NCBI GenBank assembly: GCA_003158415.1
Contig: PMJA01000082.1
Location: 1 to 6,685 of the forward strand
Source: Methylobacter sp.
GTDB lineage: Bacteria > Pseudomonadota > Gammaproteobacteria > Methylococcales > Methylomonadaceae
DNA length: 6,685 bases
Direction: 5' to 3'
Positions 5,301 through 6,685 of the stretch are shown here, piece by piece. The notes under the pieces are model-generated. The model saw only the letters and a program-made list of their open reading frames with translations, was not told the DNA's origin and did no database searches. Positions within the stretch are counted from its first letter, which is position 1. Every line of letters begins with the position of its first letter. The translations under genes and the position numbers were made by a program.

Positions 5301-6527
5301 ATGAGCAACATCATCAACGACCCAGCATTAGTTTCAGCAATTCAGGATTTAGCACGCGGTATTAAATCGGAGGCCGACCTTTCTTCGTTAACCAGAGAAC
5401 TACTCAAAATCACTGTAGAAGCCTCACTTAATGCCGAAATGGAGGCTCACCTGGGTTATCCAAAGCATTCGCCTACAGGGCAAAATTCCGGCAACAGTCG
5501 GAATGGCTATGGTAAAAAATCACTTAAAGGCGACCACGGCGTACTGGAAATTGAAACACCGCGAGACCGCAACGGTACTTTTGATCCGCAATTTGTACGT
5601 AAAAATCAGACTCGATTAACGCACTTCGATGACAAGATTCTGACCTTATATGCCAAAGGCATGACGACACGCGATATTGTTGATACCTTTGAAGAAATGT
5701 ACGGTGCGACTATTTCTGCCACGCAGGTTTCTAATATCACCGAAGCCGTTATGGAAAAAATCATTGAATGGCAAGCCAGGCCACTCGATGAGGTCTATCC
5801 CATTATCTATCTGGATTGTATCGTGGTGAAAATCAAGCAGGATAAGCGCGTCATTAATAAGGCTATTTATGTGGCGCTAGGCGTAAATATGGCGGGTCAG
5901 AAGGAATTGTTAGGACTTTGGTTGTCTGAAAATGAAGGCGCAAAATTTTGGCTTTCGGTGCTGACTGAGCTTAAGAATCGAGGCATCAAGGATGTTTTTG
6001 TCGCCTGTGTGGATGGCTTGACTGGCTTTCCGGATGCGATTGGCGCGGTCTTCCCTAAAACGCAAGTTCAGCTCTGTATTGTGCACATGGTCCGGAATTC
6101 ATTACGCTTTGTTTCCTGGAAAGATCGAAAACTGATTGCGGCAGATCTCAAGAAAATTTACCAATCGATCACGGTTGAAGAAGCAGAAATGGAGCTCGAA
6201 GCCTTCGCGAGGACGTGGGATAGCCAATATCCATCCATCGGCCAATCCTGGCGTCATCACTGGCCTAACCTGATTGCTTTCTTTGATTATCCAAATGAAA
6301 TCAGAAAGATAATTTATACCACTAATGCGATTGAATCCGTGAATAGTGTGATTAGAAAAGCGACCAACGCCAGGAAAATATTTCCCAATGATCAATCGGC
6401 AATGAAAGTGGTTTATCTGGCTATAGAGAATGCCGCAAAGAAATGGTCTATGCCATTACGAGATTGGAAACCCGCTATTAATCAGTTTATGATTATGTAC
6501 CAGGACAGGATGCCTAATTTTAATTAA
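5301..6527 (+). CDS. IS256-family (mutator-type) DDE transposase, 408 aa
   Basis: Catalyses movement of the surrounding IS. Family landmarks are all present: an N-terminal region with LTRELLKITVEASLNAEMEAH (about 30-50), GNSRNGYGKK (about 67-76), and the catalytic triad Asp172 in YLDCI, Asp238 in VDGLTGFPDAI and Glu345 in TTNAIESVN. The CIVHMVRNSLRFV segment (about 258-270) and the KIFPNDQSAMKVVYLA segment near the end are also diagnostic. There is no frameshift or internal stop, so it is likely active. It lies within the two IS ends, its stop abutting the right repeat. It is on the same strand as the gene it interrupts and may be read by transcription from that gene. Two extra residues would be added if ATG 5295 were used. 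Confidence 0.95.
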   Translation: MSNIINDPALVSAIQDLARGIKSEADLSSLTRELLKITVEASLNAEMEAHLGYPKHSPTGQNSGNSRNGYGKKSLKGDHGVLEIETPRDRNGTFDPQFVRKNQTRLTHFDDKILTLYAKGMTTRDIVDTFEEMYGATISATQVSNITEAVMEKIIEWQARPLDEVYPIIYLDCIVVKIKQDKRVINKAIYVALGVNMAGQKELLGLWLSENEGAKFWLSVLTELKNRGIKDVFVACVDGLTGFPDAIGAVFPKTQVQLCIVHMVRNSLRFVSWKDRKLIAADLKKIYQSITVEEAEMELEAFARTWDSQYPSIGQSWRHHWPNLIAFFDYPNEIRKIIYTTNAIESVNSVIRKATNARKIFPNDQSAMKVVYLAIENAAKKWSMPLRDWKPAINQFMIMYQDRMPNFN

Positions 6528-6558
6528 AAGCAGTTTACACGGATTTTTTCACACCCTC
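6528..6558 (-). repeat. Right terminal inverted repeat of the IS
   Basis: Begins immediately after the transposase stop codon. Read on the minus strand from 6558 it gives GAGGGTGT, then an A-rich stretch, then CCGTGTAAACTGCTT, matching the left end. Confidence 0.85.
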
Positions 6559-6685
6559 ATCAAACATGAAACGATTGATGAAGTTTTGGCGATGATGAAA
6601 TCACAACTGACTCTAGTCGTGCTATCGGAGGAGATAAAAATGCCCTGATAACATTAAATGCTCCACTTGAAATTACTCAAAAGCA
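6559..6685. other. Unassigned flank to the right of the IS, possible gene remnant
   Basis: Two plus-strand frames are open for about 30 codons. The frame that would continue the polymerase gene if the IS were removed runs from 6559 to a TGA at 6646-6648, beginning I-K-H-E-T-I-D-E-V. It has no GR or HDE motif of the kind expected next in a family A polymerase. A second frame, open from 6582 to the window end, reads like a protein interior (G-G-D-K-N-A-L-I-T-L-N) but has no start. GGAGGAG at 6627-6633 precedes an ATG that is followed at once by a stop codon. I cannot assign any of these. Confidence 0.3.

Larger units (their letters stand above)
5233..6558 (+). mobile_element. IS256-family insertion sequence, complete, 1326 bp
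   Basis: Both ends start with GAGGGTGT and carry imperfect inverted repeats of about 30 bases around one intact mutator-type transposase gene. Length is typical for the family. The element interrupts the polymerase-like gene after codon 764 and supplies its last seven codons and stop. IS256-family elements normally leave 8-9 bp direct duplications, but the flanks differ (GCTTAGTC left, ATCAAACA right) and shifting the boundary by a few bases does not help. The element therefore probably took part in a deletion or recombination after insertion, or the right flank came from elsewhere. Confidence 0.88.

Noticed and set aside
6640..6648. ATG with a strong ribosome site right of the IS
   Set aside because: The frame is Met-Pro-stop. 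It may be a broken gene start, but nothing can be assigned from three codons.

Overview
The window looks like accessory DNA from a proteobacterium. It holds a trio of tyrosine recombinases, a complete IS256-family element and one orphan gene, with no housekeeping genes. The host call is an inference from the element types and cannot be taken to genus level. The recombinase half has visibly higher GC than the orphan gene and the IS, which suggests a patchwork of separately acquired segments.

Layout. Positions 1-2593 on the minus strand carry three tightly packed tyrosine recombinase genes in the order ritA (1337-2593), ritB (363-1340), ritC (from 373, running off the left edge). This arrangement matches RIT elements (recombinase in trio). 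The start codons are set by good Shine-Dalgarno sites: ritA/ritB overlap as ATGA and ritB/ritC overlap by 11 bases. Positions 2594-2940 are a divergent, gene-free spacer. It contains a perfect 32-bp palindrome (2749-2780), several shorter dyads, and a TGGAC/GTCCA dyad near the ritA start.

Positions 2941-5256 on the plus strand encode a 771-residue protein that I read as a divergent family A (Pol I / T7 RNA polymerase superfamily) nucleic acid polymerase. Polymerase motif A (Asp606) and motif B / O-helix (Arg675, Lys679, Met683, Tyr687-Gly688) are recognisable, followed by a Pol I-like YPG element. The residues at substrate-selecting positions are a mixture of Pol I and single-subunit RNA polymerase states. 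The N-terminal 450 or so residues match nothing I recognise. The gene is cut short before motif C by an IS256-family insertion, and its last seven codons and stop come from the IS end.

Positions 5233-6558 are the complete IS (1326 bp), with imperfect inverted repeats and an intact DDE transposase (5301-6527). There is no target duplication, so the polymerase 3' end has probably been deleted or rearranged away and not simply interrupted. The last 127 bases hold only an unassigned remnant.

The elements do not form one pathway. The item most worth pursuing is the polymerase-like gene with its palindromic upstream region. An intact homologue in another genome would show its true C-terminus and neighbours.
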